A stretch of 64,000 nucleotides of DNA from the NCBI GenBank assembly GCA_002786065.1, contig NHNY01000001.1, positions 186,001 through 250,000 on the forward strand. The letters are read 5' to 3'. This DNA comes from Microcyclospora pomicola. Its lineage: Eukaryota; Ascomycota; Dothideomycetes; Capnodiales. Positions 63,579 through 64,000 of this stretch are shown piece by piece (position 1 is the first letter of the stretch; the number at the start of each line of letters is the position of its first letter). The notes under the pieces are model-generated. The model saw only the letters and a program-made list of their open reading frames with translations, had not been told where the DNA came from and did no database searches. The position numbers and the translations under genes are program-made.

Positions 63579-64000
63579 TCAGATGTGTATCCAACCATTG
63601 AACAGCAGGATCTGTGTCTCATCCACCAAGCACACGCGGCCGCTCTCCTCTTGTTGCGGATGCTCTTGTTCCCACTCAGCAAGCCGCTTAGATAGCCTAC
63701 GATCCGTGACGGCTGACGAGGTCAGCCAGCGGCGGAAGAGATTCTCCCACGGCCCCCTAGCCAGAGCAAGCCAGGAGAGCCACACCTTACTTCTCCTAGG
63801 GTTGACTTGCTCGTATGCCGCGCTGCGGTATGCCACACGGACCTCGGGGTTGATGAAGACGCCTTTTGTTCGCGATAGCGGGTTATCTGTATGGATGAGG
63901 CAGCATTCCGAAGCCTCGAGGTGTTTGGCGCCGAGCTCATCGGGTAGGGCGCGGAAGCCGAGTTGCTTGTTCTTGTAGTAGAACGGGGCGGCGTCCATGA
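63579..64000 (-). CDS. CAP59/CMT1-type alpha-1,3-mannosyltransferase (C-terminal part, cut by right edge)
   Basis: The last about 140 residues of a glycosyltransferase of the PF11735 family, named after cryptococcal CAP59 and CMT1 but widespread in fungi. The visible blocks are DAAPFYYKNKQLGFRALPDE, LGAKHLEASECCLIHTDNPL and SRTKGVFINPEVRVAYRSAA, the conserved ECCLIHxDNPLSRTKGVxxNPxVRVxY signature. Then comes the C-terminal extension RSKVWLSWLALARGPWENLF with a Gln/Glu-rich stretch and the ending DETQILLFNGWIHI. An ATG at 63998 is an internal Met, not the start. The catalytic N-terminal part is beyond the window. Such enzymes act in the Golgi on cell-wall or glycolipid mannose chains. Confidence 0.85.
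   Translation of the reverse strand, partial: MDAAPFYYKNKQLGFRALPDELGAKHLEASECCLIHTDNPLSRTKGVFINPEVRVAYRSAAYEQVNPRRSKVWLSWLALARGPWENLFRRWLTSSAVTDRRLSKRLAEWEQEHPQQEESGRVCLVDETQILLFNGWIHI

Noticed and set aside
1-64000. Transposons, CRISPR arrays, MAT idiomorph, rRNA or biosynthetic cluster
   Set aside because: Looked for on both strands; no transposase, reverse transcriptase, repeat array, alpha-box, HMG-box, PKS or NRPS signature was recognisable.

Overview
This window is nuclear DNA from a filamentous ascomycete (Pezizomycotina). I infer Dothideomycetes, but the order cannot be fixed from the sequence alone. The evidence is: short introns (mostly 50-70 nt) with GT-AG ends and CTAAC/CTGAC branch sites, compact and mostly single-copy eukaryotic housekeeping genes on both strands, and fungal-specific families (HET domain, fungal rhodopsin-like membrane protein, DASH subunit Spc19, Atg29, CAP59-type mannosyltransferase). 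I saw no transposon, rRNA, tRNA, CRISPR array or secondary-metabolite cluster.

Layout. 1-9 kb: CSN2 (COP9 signalosome, cut by the left edge), splicing factor CWC25, ribosomal protein S4, a small unrecognised gene with an in-frame amber codon, and the endocytic adaptor SLA2. 9-18 kb: CPD photolyase, a large unrecognised disordered protein, DASH subunit SPC19 head-to-head with ATP synthase subunit ATP18, and a HET-domain gene. 18-30 kb: casein kinase I (Hrr25/CkiA type), cytosolic Asp-tRNA synthetase, an APC-family amino-acid/choline permease and a seven-helix rhodopsin-like protein, separated by intergenic stretches of 1-2.3 kb. 30-46 kb: a double-Myb telobox protein (Teb1/Tay1-like), a Gemin2-like SMN-complex protein head-to-head with YAE1, and two giant low-complexity reading frames in tandem that may be one gene. 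46-64 kb: SED5 syntaxin, a SPOUT1-type methyltransferase, an AP-1-like bZIP regulator, phosducin-like PLP2 head-to-head with coatomer SEC21, ATG29, ribosomal proteins L21 and S9 head-to-head, and the C-terminal part of a CAP59-type mannosyltransferase cut by the right edge.

Working together. Most genes are independent housekeeping units. There are three themes: protein synthesis (RPS4, RPL21, RPS9, AspRS, YAE1), vesicle traffic and endocytosis (SLA2, SED5, SEC21) and RNA splicing (CWC25, Gemin2-like). Divergent pairs with short shared promoters recur: CSN2/CWC25, SPC19/ATP18, Gemin2/YAE1, PLP2/SEC21 and RPL21/RPS9. SLA2, RPS4 and RPL21 are, as I recall, neighbours of the mating-type locus in many Pezizomycotina, yet no MAT gene is recognisable here.

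Exon boundaries were derived by hand from splice consensus, reading-frame phase and family similarity recalled from memory; none was checked by alignment. I found no clearly new multi-gene system. The best leads are the possible giant fused protein at 35.6-44.4 kb, hidden or competing splice sites in casein kinase I, ATG29 and the bZIP gene, a photolyase with two apparent start sites, the small gene broken by a stop, and recurrent PUF-like UGUACAUA motifs in 3' regions.
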